Shown: piece after piece, positions 1-6,944 of the stretch
How the letters are laid out: the number at the start of each line of letters is the position of its first letter
How positions within the stretch are numbered: the first letter of the stretch is position 1
DNA from: Nitrospirota bacterium
GTDB taxonomy: Bacteria; Nitrospirota; CAKKRA01; 9FT-COMBO-42-15
Direction: 5' to 3'
Assembly (NCBI GenBank): GCA_016214425.1
Contig: JACRON010000068.1
Location: 1 to 14,841, forward strand
DNA length: 14,841 nucleotides
Program-made: the position numbers and the translations under genes
Notes under the pieces: generated by a model
The model's database searches: none
What the model was told of the DNA's origin: nothing
The model's input: the letters and a program-made list of their open reading frames with translations, nothing else

Positions 1-555
1 TGCAAGAAGGTCCTTTCAGAGGCAAAGGGAGACCTTGAAAAGGCCTTTGACCTTCTGAGGCAGAAGGGGCTTTCAGCAGCAGCAAAAAAGGCTGATAGGA
101 TTGCTGCAGAAGGCTCTATTGGTTCATATATCCATGCTGGCGCAAAGATAGGCGTGCTTGTTGAGGTAAACTGCGAGACAGATTTTGTTGCAAGGAATGA
201 GGAGTTTAAAGAGCTTGTAAAGGATATCGCCATGCACATTGCCGGCGCTGGTATTCCGCCTTTGTATGTTAAGAGAGAAGATGTTCCTGCAGATGTAATT
301 GAAAAAGAAAAGGACATTTACAGGGCGCAGGCAAAGGAAACAGGAAAGCCTGCAAATGTAATTGAAAAAATCGTTGAAGGCAAGCTGGAAAAATTATATG
401 CTGACTTCTGTTTGATGGAGCAGGTCTATATTAAAGACCCTGAAGGAAAGCTGAAGATAAAGAATATAATCAGTCAGAAGATTGCAAAGTTCGGCGAGAA
501 TATTGTTATAAGGAGATTCATCAGGTTTAAACTCGGAGAGGTAAGTCCAAAATAG
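1..555 (+). CDS. tsf: Translation elongation factor Ts, 5' end outside the window
   Basis: EF-Ts is the cytoplasmic nucleotide-exchange factor that releases GDP from EF-Tu. The frame is open from base 1 and gives 184 visible residues. The first visible residues, CKKVLSEAKGDLEKA, match the family's N-terminal MxCKKAL.. (UBA-like) helix, so only a handful of residues are missing. The signature TDFVARN lies at visible residues 60-66, and the core ends with QKIAKFGENIVIRRF. The length of about 190-200 aa matches the short EF-Ts type without the extra coiled-coil insertion of the E. coli protein. pyrH follows after 13 bases, in the widespread rpsB-tsf-pyrH-frr order. Confidence 0.96.
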   Translation, partial: CKKVLSEAKGDLEKAFDLLRQKGLSAAAKKADRIAAEGSIGSYIHAGAKIGVLVEVNCETDFVARNEEFKELVKDIAMHIAGAGIPPLYVKREDVPADVIEKEKDIYRAQAKETGKPANVIEKIVEGKLEKLYADFCLMEQVYIKDPEGKLKIKNIISQKIAKFGENIVIRRFIRFKLGEVSPK

Positions 556-568
556 CAGACGGTAAAGG

Positions 569-1282
569 ATGTCAAAGGTCAAATTTAAAAGAATCCTGTT
601 AAAAATTAGCGGTGAGGCATTAATGGGCAATAAGAGTTACGGCATTGACCCTGTTGTAATAAATGTCATAGCCAATGAGATAAAGGATGTATATAAACTT
701 GGCGTCCAGATTGCAGTTGTTATCGGCGGCGGGAATATCTTCCGTGGCATAGCCGCCAGTGCAGGAGGAATGGAGCGGGCATCAGCAGATTATATGGGCA
801 TGCTGGCTACAGTATTAAATGCCCTTGCCTTGCAGGATGCCCTTGAAAAGCGAGGCATATTGACAAGGGTGCAGTCAGCAATAGAGATGAGAGAGCTTGC
901 TGAGCCATATATAAGAAGAAGGGCAATAAGGCACCTTGAAAAAAAGAGGGTTGTAATATTTGCTGCCGGCACAGGCAATCCCTATTTTACAACAGACACT
1001 GCAGCGTCTTTAAGGGCAATGGAGATAGGCGCTGATGTGATCCTTAAAGGCACAAAGGTTGACGGCGTCTATGACTCTGACCCAATGAAGAATAAGAACG
1101 CAAAGAAATATGACAAACTGAACTATCTTGAGGCTCTTCAAAAGGGGTTAAAGGTAATGGATGCAACAGCTATTTCCCTTTGCATGGACAACAATTTGCC
1201 GATAATTGTATTCAATCTTAAAAAGAGCGGTAATGTTAAAAGAATAGTGCTCGGTGAAAAGGTTGGGACAATTGTAAAATGA
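569..1282 (+). CDS. pyrH: UMP kinase
   Basis: Phosphorylates UMP to UDP in pyrimidine nucleotide synthesis; a cytoplasmic amino-acid-kinase-fold protein unrelated to eukaryotic UMP/CMP kinases. At 237 aa the length is normal. Visible family motifs are KRILLKISGEALMG (residues 7-20), GGGNIFRG (53-60), the MGMLATVLNALALQD helix (76-90), GTGNPYFTTDTAA (134-146) and KGTKVDGVYDSDP (160-172). The ATG at 569 is chosen because it gives the canonical N-terminus; the only upstream purine run is AAAGG directly before it, so translation may be coupled to tsf. The stop overlaps the frr start by four bases (ATGA), a sign of coupled translation. Confidence 0.97.
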   Translation: MSKVKFKRILLKISGEALMGNKSYGIDPVVINVIANEIKDVYKLGVQIAVVIGGGNIFRGIAASAGGMERASADYMGMLATVLNALALQDALEKRGILTRVQSAIEMRELAEPYIRRRAIRHLEKKRVVIFAAGTGNPYFTTDTAASLRAMEIGADVILKGTKVDGVYDSDPMKNKNAKKYDKLNYLEALQKGLKVMDATAISLCMDNNLPIIVFNLKKSGNVKRIVLGEKVGTIVK

Positions 1283-1836
1283 TTATTGAGCTGAAAAAAA
1301 AGATGACCGACAAAATGGAGGCTGCGCTTAATGTCCTTAAAAAGGAATTTGCCACTATACGGACAGGCAGGGCGTCTCTGTCCCTGCTTGATGGGGTAAA
1401 GGTGGATTATTATGGCAACACCACACCATTAAATCAGGTTGCAACACTTGCTGTGCCTGAGAGCAGGCTTATTACAATACAGCCTTGGGACCCAAAGGTA
1501 ATAGAGGCTATAGAAAAGGCTATCCTATCCTCTGGCCTTGGCATCACACCTGCAAATGACGGCAAGGTTATCAGGCTCCCTGTTCCTCCTCTTACTGAAG
1601 AGAGAAGAAAGGAGCTTGTTAAGCTTGCAAAAAAGATGGCAGAGGACGCACGCGTTGCCATTAGAAATATCAGGCGTGATATAAATGAAGAGGTCAAAAA
1701 GATAGAAAAGGAAAAGAAGATATCAGAGGATGAATCCCGCAAGTCACTTGAAGACATCCAAAAGACTACCGACCAGTACATCAAAAAAATAGACGATATC
1801 CTGAAAAAGAAGGAAGAAGAGATAATGGAGGTGTAG
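1279..1836 (+). CDS. frr: Ribosome recycling factor
   Basis: RRF works with EF-G to split post-termination ribosomes. The 185-aa length is typical. Recognisable segments are KEFATIRTGRAS (residues 23-34), the LDGVKVDYYGNTTPLNQVA strand region, ITIQPWDPKVIEAIEKAI and the VPPLTEERRKELVK segment, followed by the charged C-terminal helix. It starts inside the pyrH stop codon (ATGA overlap). Its TAG stop (1834-1836) lies inside a 28-bp palindromic repeat that begins at 1833, so the repeat defines the end of the protein. It is the last gene of the plus-strand operon and converges on the 11-heme cytochrome gene. Confidence 0.97.
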   Translation: MIIELKKKMTDKMEAALNVLKKEFATIRTGRASLSLLDGVKVDYYGNTTPLNQVATLAVPESRLITIQPWDPKVIEAIEKAILSSGLGITPANDGKVIRLPVPPLTEERRKELVKLAKKMAEDARVAIRNIRRDINEEVKKIEKEKKISEDESRKSLEDIQKTTDQYIKKIDDILKKKEEEIMEV

Positions 1837-1860
1837 GGGCGGATCGCAAACCACCCCTAC
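1833..1860. repeat. 28-bp palindromic repeat, copy 1
   Basis: Arms GTAGGGGCGG (1833-1842) and CCACCCCTAC (1851-1860) pair over ten positions with one mismatch around an 8-base loop. The end sequences GTAGGGG and CCCCTAC and the 28-bp length match three other copies in the window. It contains the frr stop codon and fills the 27-base gap between frr and the convergent 11-heme gene (stop at 1864). It could act as a two-way transcription terminator, but there is no T-run on either side, so that role is only a suggestion. Confidence 0.75.
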
Positions 1861-1863
1861 TGC

Positions 1864-2775
1864 CTATTGCAAGAAGGTCATTGGCTCTTTGTATGCATGG
1901 CAGGTTACGCATTCCTTTTTTGCAACAACTTCTGTTACCCTCCAGCCATGGGGCTTGTGGCACTGCATGCAGTTCATACCTATCATCTGGACATGTAACC
2001 TGTGCTTACCCACATTCACAATCTGTTTGTGGCAGGCAAAACAGTCCTCTGCGCTCGGCTTAATCTTTGCTTTGACATGCGGTTTATGGCACTGATAGCA
2101 GTCAAACCTCATTGCCCCGTCCTTTGGGAAATTTACCTTTGCGCTTGATTTATGGCACTCAAGGCACTTTTGCCTTGTTGGACGGAGGTCTTTGCTGTCT
2201 GCTCCCTTTGCATCAGCCTTGTAGATGTGGCAGTCAAGACATGCTAAGCCTTCCATGCCAAAGCCATGCACAACCTTTTCTTTATGACATTCAAGGCAGA
2301 ACCTCTCGCCCGGCATAAACTTGTGAACCTCCTTTGAATGGCACTTTGTGCACTGAATCTGCTCAACAAAGACATGCTTTGCATGGCCGTATGACCTGTT
2401 TATCTTTTTAATCTTTGGGTCGCCCTCCCAGTGGCATTCTATGCAAATTGTATATGGCACAATAATCTTTCCGTGCCTTGGCGGAACTGTTGTAGGTCTC
2501 TTTAAGATTGCCATTAATAGAAGCCTGTTCTGCTCTATTATGCTCGACCTGTGGCATTCGTGGCAGGTTACTTCTTTGTGTGCAGATACAGACCATGTGT
2601 CATAGGCAGGCTCCATCAGGTGGCACATAACGCATGCCTTTGGATTGTGCTGTGTAAAATCGTAGAGATAAAATGCGCCAACAGATGAGCCGATTACAAT
2701 AATTCCTGCCAAGACGAAGATAGCAATCTTTGCATTAAGCGGAATCGCCTTCCTCCACTCAAATCTCTTTTTCAT
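1864..2775 (-). CDS. NapC/NirT-like membrane-anchored cytochrome c with 11 heme sites
   Basis: Likely periplasmic electron carrier held by one N-terminal membrane helix (residues ~16-38). CxxCH motifs start at residues 48, 71, 111, 142, 160, 179, 204, 226, 245, 269 and 289, eleven in 303 residues. The first is CVMCHLM, the CxxCHxM form in which NapC/NrfH-type quinol dehydrogenases use Met as a heme ligand; many extra His suggest bis-His hemes elsewhere. The N-terminal part resembles NapC/NrfH; the rest resembles paired-CxxCH multiheme domains. I chose the ATG at 2775 because AGAGG lies seven bases upstream; a TTG at 2793 is in frame but has no good ribosome site. It is the last gene of the module 1 operon, 59 bases after the pentaheme gene. 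The exact redox partner is not visible. Confidence 0.9.
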   Translation of the reverse strand: MKKRFEWRKAIPLNAKIAIFVLAGIIVIGSSVGAFYLYDFTQHNPKACVMCHLMEPAYDTWSVSAHKEVTCHECHRSSIIEQNRLLLMAILKRPTTVPPRHGKIIVPYTICIECHWEGDPKIKKINRSYGHAKHVFVEQIQCTKCHSKEVHKFMPGERFCLECHKEKVVHGFGMEGLACLDCHIYKADAKGADSKDLRPTRQKCLECHKSSAKVNFPKDGAMRFDCYQCHKPHVKAKIKPSAEDCFACHKQIVNVGKHRLHVQMIGMNCMQCHKPHGWRVTEVVAKKECVTCHAYKEPMTFLQ

Positions 2776-2834
2776 CTGCCAACCTCTAACCAAATAAATT
2801 CTAATGGTGCTTTGAATTTGGGATTTTTAGGAGA

Positions 2835-3662
2835 TTATACCTTAAACCAGTTTTCGGGCTTAAGGAATATCTTTCTGTATAATATTATTACCCCTGCTGT
2901 AAAGAAGCAAAAGAGCGAAGCGCCTATTGCAATCCTCTTTCTCTTTGCAATCTCCTTTTCAATTGCCTTTAATGATTCATCAACTGATGACAGCTCCTTG
3001 TCTGTTGTTGCCTTCATTGCATTAATCCTGTTTACGCTCAAGACATGAGTCACCTGATGTATGGCATTCCTTGCAGCAAAGAGTTTCTCTTCAACCCTCT
3101 TTGTATCAATGCTGCTTCCTTTTACATCCTTTATTAAAGCACTTAGCCTTGCGATCTCCTTATCTGTGCTTGCTAACGCCTGCTTTATCTTCTGAGGCTT
3201 ATCATAAGTATGACACCTGGTGCAGTTTTTTTCATTAATCAACTCTAATGATGCCTTTTTAATATCATGCTTGCCGTGACAGGTAACGCAGTTTGGGGCG
3301 CCTGTTTTGGAAGCAGTTATGCCGTGGACGCTCTTTGAATAATTTTCTTTTACACCGATATGGCACTTGCCGCAGAAGTCGGGTATCTCTAAGAGTTTTG
3401 GTTTGCCGCGAAAACCTGCCTCTGTTGTCATTGCCCTTCCCATGTCTGTTGCATCGCCTCCATGACAGCCTTCGCAGTTATTCCCCATCTCTTTATGTAT
3501 GCTCTTATTCCACTGCTCTACTGGCTCTGCAAACTTTCCTCCAAGCTGGCTGTGGCACTGGATGCAGACACTCTCTATCTTTCCTTCTTTTTGCTGGGCA
3601 AGTGCCCGTGTTGTATTAAAACTGAGTATTAAAAATAATATTAATGCAATCTTCCATCTCAT
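2835..3662 (-). CDS. Pentaheme cytochrome c with coiled coil and C-terminal membrane anchor
   Basis: Residues 1-22 form a signal peptide (..TTRALAQ). CxxCH motifs lie at 33 (CIQCH), 63 (CEGCH), 97 (CGKCH), 125 (CVTCH) and 147 (CTRCH). A heme-free, charged helical region (~158-242), probably coiled coil, follows, and then a single transmembrane helix (~244-263) with a short basic tail. The predicted arrangement is a periplasmic five-heme head on a helical stalk anchored at the C-terminus. The ATG overlaps the stop of the cytochrome b subunit IV gene by four bases (ATGA), so it is probably made stoichiometrically with the cytochrome b and may replace cytochrome c1 or f as electron acceptor for the Rieske protein. 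That role is inference from gene order. Confidence 0.87.
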   Translation of the reverse strand: MRWKIALILFLILSFNTTRALAQQKEGKIESVCIQCHSQLGGKFAEPVEQWNKSIHKEMGNNCEGCHGGDATDMGRAMTTEAGFRGKPKLLEIPDFCGKCHIGVKENYSKSVHGITASKTGAPNCVTCHGKHDIKKASLELINEKNCTRCHTYDKPQKIKQALASTDKEIARLSALIKDVKGSSIDTKRVEEKLFAARNAIHQVTHVLSVNRINAMKATTDKELSSVDESLKAIEKEIAKRKRIAIGASLFCFFTAGVIILYRKIFLKPENWFKV

Positions 3663-4057
3663 GAATATTTACCCCAGATAGTAAGTATAATATATGCCAG
3701 TATTGAAATAATAGCAATTATGCTGAACAGCGGCCTCTTTCTCGGATTCCTCTCTGGATTTGTATCCAGGAAGGGCAAAAGGATAATTGCGAGGATTGCA
3801 ATCCCCTGAAGCACCAAGCCGAGCGCCTTGCTTGGCACGATCTTTAAAATCTGATAGGCTACAAGAAAATACCACTCCGGCTTTATATGCTCTGGCGTAA
3901 CAAATGGGTTTGCAGGCTCAGGCTCTTCAAAGGGATAGAGTATTGCAAGGGGTATAAGTATCCCCAGGAATATAAATGCTGCTACCATCTCCTTCATTAT
4001 ATGAACAGGGACAAAGGGAACTGCGCCTTCTTCGTATTTTTCTTTCGTTTTTGCCAT
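3659..4057 (-). CDS. Cytochrome b C-terminal half (subunit IV / PetD-like)
   Basis: Membrane subunit that completes the quinol-oxidation site of a split cytochrome b. In 132 aa there are three hydrophobic helices (~22-41, 78-97, 109-127). The segment NPFVTPEHIKPEWYF (residues 50-64) contains the Qo-site PEWY motif, followed by VAYQILKIVPSKALG, closely matching subunit IV of cytochrome b6f. The separate b6 gene lies 11 bases upstream on the same strand; GAGG lies nine bases before the ATG. The split b6 plus IV layout is known in cyanobacteria, Firmicutes and several anaerobic lineages. The stop overlaps the pentaheme gene start. Confidence 0.93.
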   Translation of the reverse strand: MAKTKEKYEEGAVPFVPVHIMKEMVAAFIFLGILIPLAILYPFEEPEPANPFVTPEHIKPEWYFLVAYQILKIVPSKALGLVLQGIAILAIILLPFLDTNPERNPRKRPLFSIIAIISILAYIILTIWGKYS

Positions 4058-4068
4058 ATATCACTACC

Positions 4069-4740
4069 TCACATTGGCCCGCTTATGCCGACCTTCTTTA
4101 TCATCCAGAAGTGTAAACCAAGAAATACAATCAATGTCAGAGGAAGAACCACAACATGTATTGCATAGAACCTTGTAAGGGTAATCCCTGTTATCTGTGC
4201 GCCACCCCTTATAAGCTGGAGAAGCCACTCGCCAATAAATGGTGTTGCACCAGGCATCTCTGTTCCAATGATTGCGCCCCAATATGAGAGCTGCGTCCAT
4301 GGCAGGAGATAGCCTGAAAAGCTCATTGCCATTGTAATCAATAACAGAAACACGCCTGACACCCACTGAAACTCCCTCGGTTTCTTGTATGCACCGTGAT
4401 AAAGAACCCTAAGCATATGAAACATCACAAGGAGGTTCACTACATTTGCGCTAATTGAATGGAGCCTCTGAAAGAGCCAGCCAAAGGGGACATTGTTTGC
4501 AATATGCTGGACACTTGCTAAGGCATCCTTTGGCGTTGGTATATAATACATCATCAGGAATATACCGGTGCCTATCTGGATCAGGAAACCAAGAAAGGAA
4601 AGGCCGCCAAAGCAGTAGAGCCAGTTTATATGCTTGTGCACCCACTTTTCTGTAAGGTTCTCCCTTATCCATTGCCTTGCATCATATCTCTCATCAAGCC
4701 AGTCAAGGACTTTTTTATTTATATCCTTTATTAGCTCCAT
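4069..4740 (-). CDS. Cytochrome b6-type cytochrome b, N-terminal half
   Basis: Four-helix diheme b subunit of a Rieske/cytochrome b quinol oxidoreductase. Heme ligands are His94/His108 and His195/His210, with spacings of 13 and 14 intervening residues; the 14 in the second pair is the b6 pattern. Other b6 hallmarks are KKPRE (119-123), SGYLLPWTQLSYW (142-154) and the GISGP C-terminus. Cys43, in INWLYCFGG, aligns with the cysteine that binds the extra heme c (c_i or c_n) near the Qi site in cytochrome b6f, so a third heme is likely. The length (223 aa) is normal for b6. GGAGG lies five bases before the ATG. It sits between the Rieske and subunit IV genes. Confidence 0.95.
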   Translation of the reverse strand: MELIKDINKKVLDWLDERYDARQWIRENLTEKWVHKHINWLYCFGGLSFLGFLIQIGTGIFLMMYYIPTPKDALASVQHIANNVPFGWLFQRLHSISANVVNLLVMFHMLRVLYHGAYKKPREFQWVSGVFLLLITMAMSFSGYLLPWTQLSYWGAIIGTEMPGATPFIGEWLLQLIRGGAQITGITLTRFYAIHVVVLPLTLIVFLGLHFWMIKKVGISGPM

Positions 4741-4754
4741 TTATACCTCCGATA

Positions 4755-5192
4755 TCACCCGATAACAATCTTCGCCCCGCTCTCAACCACAGCAATCTGC
4801 AGCAATGGATTTGGCGGTGGGCCTGACAGCACCTTTCCTGTTACATCAAATCTTCCAGCATGGCATGGACACTGGAATTCACCCTTGTCCTCAAGCCATT
4901 TTACAATGCATCCAAGATGGGTGCATACAGCAGATAGTGCTGTAAAACCTGCCTTTGTATGAATCACAACAGCAGGATTCCCCTTATAGGTAAGAAATTT
5001 TGCCTTGCCTATAGGAACCTCATCCTTTAAAATCTCTACCTTTTCTCCTTCCTTTTGCTGAGATAACGGCGACAGATAGCGGATTATTGGATAAATTACA
5101 CCCCCAAAACTTACACCCATAACTGTTAGAAAGAGCAGTTTTAAGAAACTTCTTTTGCTGTTAGAACTGTTTTTTTCTATACTCTTTTCCAT
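4755..5192 (-). CDS. Rieske [2Fe-2S] protein of the cytochrome b complex
   Basis: Carries electrons from quinol at the cytochrome b Qo site to a periplasmic cytochrome. The cluster motifs are CTHLGC (residues 90-95) and CPCHAG (108-113): Cys90, His92, Cys108 and His111 bind the cluster, and Cys95 and Cys110 should form the usual disulfide. The GPPPNPL segment (124-130) is the conserved proline loop. One N-terminal helix (~18-38) anchors it; it is preceded by KRSF rather than a full twin-arginine pair, so Tat export is uncertain. Length 145 aa. AAGGTG, six bases before the start, overlaps the stop of the preceding pentaheme gene, suggesting coupling. Confidence 0.95.
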   Translation of the reverse strand: MEKSIEKNSSNSKRSFLKLLFLTVMGVSFGGVIYPIIRYLSPLSQQKEGEKVEILKDEVPIGKAKFLTYKGNPAVVIHTKAGFTALSAVCTHLGCIVKWLEDKGEFQCPCHAGRFDVTGKVLSGPPPNPLLQIAVVESGAKIVIG

Positions 5193-5195
5193 ATA

Positions 5196-6338
5196 TCACC
5201 TTGATACCTTTTCATCTTTACCCATTTCTATGCTGATATCTGTTTGCTGGATTATCTCAGGGTTGTATTGATAGATCGCCTGTGCTGTTACGGTTACAGC
5301 TACATCCTGCGGTATGTAAAATATAAACCCCTCTCTTCTCGTCTCTTTTGGTTTTATCCTGTTGTCGGATGTAATAACAGACTTATTGCACATAGCATCG
5401 CTGTCTTTGGTAAATTCCATTCCGCCAGCGCCAACAAGCGTCTTTTTATAAACCCTCTGCTCTTTTAAAAGCTGGCCTGTTGTTGTCTTTACTGTTACAT
5501 CAAGGACTATCTTTCTTGAAGGCGTCCCTGTTGGAACCATGTGGCCTGAACCGGCATTTGTCACATCCACAGATACCCTGAGTTTATCAGGATATCTTTT
5601 TACATCCTTTATCTCCACCCTTATTGCCTTCTTTACCTGATCTATGGAGTGTCCGCCCTGAATATTATGGTCATTGATAAGCTTTACCTTGCTCTTTTTT
5701 ACATCCGCACTAACTATTGCCCCTTCTTTACGAGGCATGTGGCAGTCCTGGCACTGAATACCATCTTTTGCATAAGGGCCTGCCTTCCATTCTGAGTATG
5801 TGCCAAGAAGGGTGACACCGTTCGGGTCTGTGTAGTCATGGCATGCCCCGCAGAACTCGGATGTCTCAAACAGCTTCAGTCGCCTCGTCTTATGCACAGG
5901 AGATAAAAGTCCTCCTAACGGCCCATTCTTTGTAAGACCTGGTTCAAGTTTAAAGGGATTATCCTTGTTTTTAAAATCAACTCCTGTAACGGAGTGGCAG
6001 AAGTCGCAGGTAATACCCTCTTTTGTTATCTCCTGTTTCAGGTCATAATCTTTGTTAAAATAGGTTATCGGCGCATGGCATCTTATGCAAAGTATCTTTG
6101 TCTCGCCATTTGTATTTTTGAATGCAATGATATATGCTGTCTGAAATATAGGATCTTCTATTGACATAGCATGGAGGGAGTTTTTCCACAGCTTATAAAT
6201 CTCCACATGACACTCTCCGCATACCTTTGCACTTGTAAAGGTATTCTTCTCAATCTTTGGCAATTCCTTCTGGAAGGATGCAGAAGCAGAGAATATCAAG
6301 ATGCCTATGATAAAAAGGGATATATACCATCTTTTCAT
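5196..6338 (-). CDS. Exported pentaheme cytochrome, c554-like N-terminal part with beta-rich C-terminal domain
   Basis: Predicted periplasmic protein of 380 aa. A signal sequence (residues 1-22) is followed by CxxCH at 40 (CGECH), 84 (CIRCH), 111 (CDFCH), 163 (CGACH) and 196 (CQDCH). The spacing and CxxCHxxxYxxWxxSxHAxA-like start resemble the multiheme cytochrome c554 family. The rest (~215-375) has no heme and looks beta-rich, with the VTNAGSGHMVPTG signature often found after heme domains in such proteins. The start at 6338 is preferred because GGAGG lies 11 bases upstream; an in-frame ATG at 6356 overlaps that site. It is the first gene of the module 1 operon, downstream of a consensus promoter at 6453-6482. 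It may donate to or accept from the Rieske/cytochrome b complex; no catalytic residues are recognised. Confidence 0.88.
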   Translation of the reverse strand: MKRWYISLFIIGILIFSASASFQKELPKIEKNTFTSAKVCGECHVEIYKLWKNSLHAMSIEDPIFQTAYIIAFKNTNGETKILCIRCHAPITYFNKDYDLKQEITKEGITCDFCHSVTGVDFKNKDNPFKLEPGLTKNGPLGGLLSPVHKTRRLKLFETSEFCGACHDYTDPNGVTLLGTYSEWKAGPYAKDGIQCQDCHMPRKEGAIVSADVKKSKVKLINDHNIQGGHSIDQVKKAIRVEIKDVKRYPDKLRVSVDVTNAGSGHMVPTGTPSRKIVLDVTVKTTTGQLLKEQRVYKKTLVGAGGMEFTKDSDAMCNKSVITSDNRIKPKETRREGFIFYIPQDVAVTVTAQAIYQYNPEIIQQTDISIEMGKDEKVSR

Positions 6339-6452
6339 CTTTATCTTTACCTCCATACAAAAAGCGGCTTGTCACTCGATGGAAAAGCAATAATTTTGAG
6401 GGTAGTCGCTGCCTTAAGATAGGATTTTTAAAAGAAGCTGTTTTATATTCTA

Positions 6453-6482
6453 ATTATAATCCTTATCAAAATTAAATGTCAA
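6453..6482 (-). promoter_or_regulatory. Consensus sigma70-type promoter for module 1
   Basis: On the minus strand TTGACA (6482-6477) and TATAAT (6458-6453) both match consensus exactly and are separated by 18 bases. Transcription would start near 6446, leaving a leader of about 108 bases before the c554-like start codon at 6338. It lies in the largest gap of the minus-strand block, after the last gene of module 2. No riboswitch consensus was recognised in the leader. Confidence 0.75.
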
Positions 6483-6517
6483 ACCTTTTCAGATTAAGGT
6501 AATGCTTTTATGGGGAA

Positions 6518-6539
6518 AAGACCCCCTTTATAAGGTCTT
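6518..6539 (-). terminator. Possible weak intrinsic terminator after module 2
   Basis: On the minus strand AAGACC (6539-6534) pairs with GGTCTT (6523-6518) around a 10-base loop and is followed by a TT, so the downstream T-run is only four with the stem end. It lies between the broken cytochrome c gene and the module 1 promoter, a sensible place for termination. The stem is short, so confidence is low. Confidence 0.33.
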
Positions 6540-6557
6540 CATAAACAAGCAAGAGCT

Positions 6558-6585
6558 GTAGGGACACGGCATGCCGTGTCCCTAT
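6558..6585. repeat. 28-bp palindromic repeat, copy 2
   Basis: Positions 6559-6584 form a perfect 26-base palindrome: left arm TAGGGACACGGCA and its exact reverse complement. The outer GTAG start and CCCTA(T) end match the other three 28-bp copies, with a different inner core. It begins eight bases downstream of the stop of the frameshifted cytochrome c (6594-6596), again at a gene end, and may help terminate module 2. Confidence 0.75.
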
Positions 6586-6593
6586 TATTGCCC

Positions 6594-6934
6594 TTACTTG
6601 GAGAGCGACCTAATGTATGCAATGAGGTTCCAGCGGTCTTGCTCGCTTGTTGAACCGGCATATCCCATCATTGCTGTGCCCTTTGAGCCATCGTCATCTT
6701 TGCCTTATCAGTAAAGTTTGTTGCCTTTGGATTAAGGCTTGCGCCTGCCGGACCGTCGCCTTTGCCTGCTGTACCATGGCACATTGTGCATTTTGCATCA
6801 TAGGCCTTTTTTCCTGCCTCTGCATCTCCCTTGCCTGCTGCTGATGCGCTTGTTACAATTGCTCCAACAAAGATGATTAAAAATAGAATTACAATCATTA
6901 AGAAAATAAATTTGCTCCTCGGCTCCCGTGACAT
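6594..6934 (-). pseudogene. Monoheme cytochrome c interrupted by a frameshift
   Basis: Small membrane-anchored or exported class I-like cytochrome c. The ATG at 6934 has GGAGGG five bases upstream. A hydrophobic segment (residues ~8-30, ending TSASAAG) precedes KCTMCHG, the heme site, then GDGPAG and NPKATNFTDKAKM. The frame then runs into a stop at 6668-6670, but another frame continues with GSKGTAMMGYAG (a plausible Met heme ligand) and SEQDRWNLIAYIRSLSK to a TAA at 6594-6596, the expected C-terminus. The junction lies near 6685-6692. The linker between KAKM and GSKG looks some ten residues shorter than usual for such proteins, so a small out-of-frame deletion fits better than a single lost base. 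It could be real decay or a sequence error. It is the last gene of module 2. Confidence 0.8.
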
Positions 6935-6944
6935 AAGTCCCTCC

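Noticed and set aside
1434..1784. 116-aa minus-strand ORF inside frr
   Set aside because: It is antisense to a clear RRF gene, is serine-rich without domain signals, and has no ribosome site.
4064..4366. 100-aa minus-strand ORF inside cytochrome b6
   Set aside because: It is an alternative frame of a gene with all b6 motifs in the main frame.
5196..6338. NrfA nitrite reductase or hydroxylamine oxidoreductase
   Set aside because: There is no CxxCK motif, only five hemes, and no octaheme pattern or the Tyr cross-link context; the layout fits a c554-like carrier better.
6339..6446. Cyclic-di-GMP or other riboswitch in the module 1 leader
   Set aside because: The conserved core bases of the GEMM class and of other common riboswitches were not found by eye.
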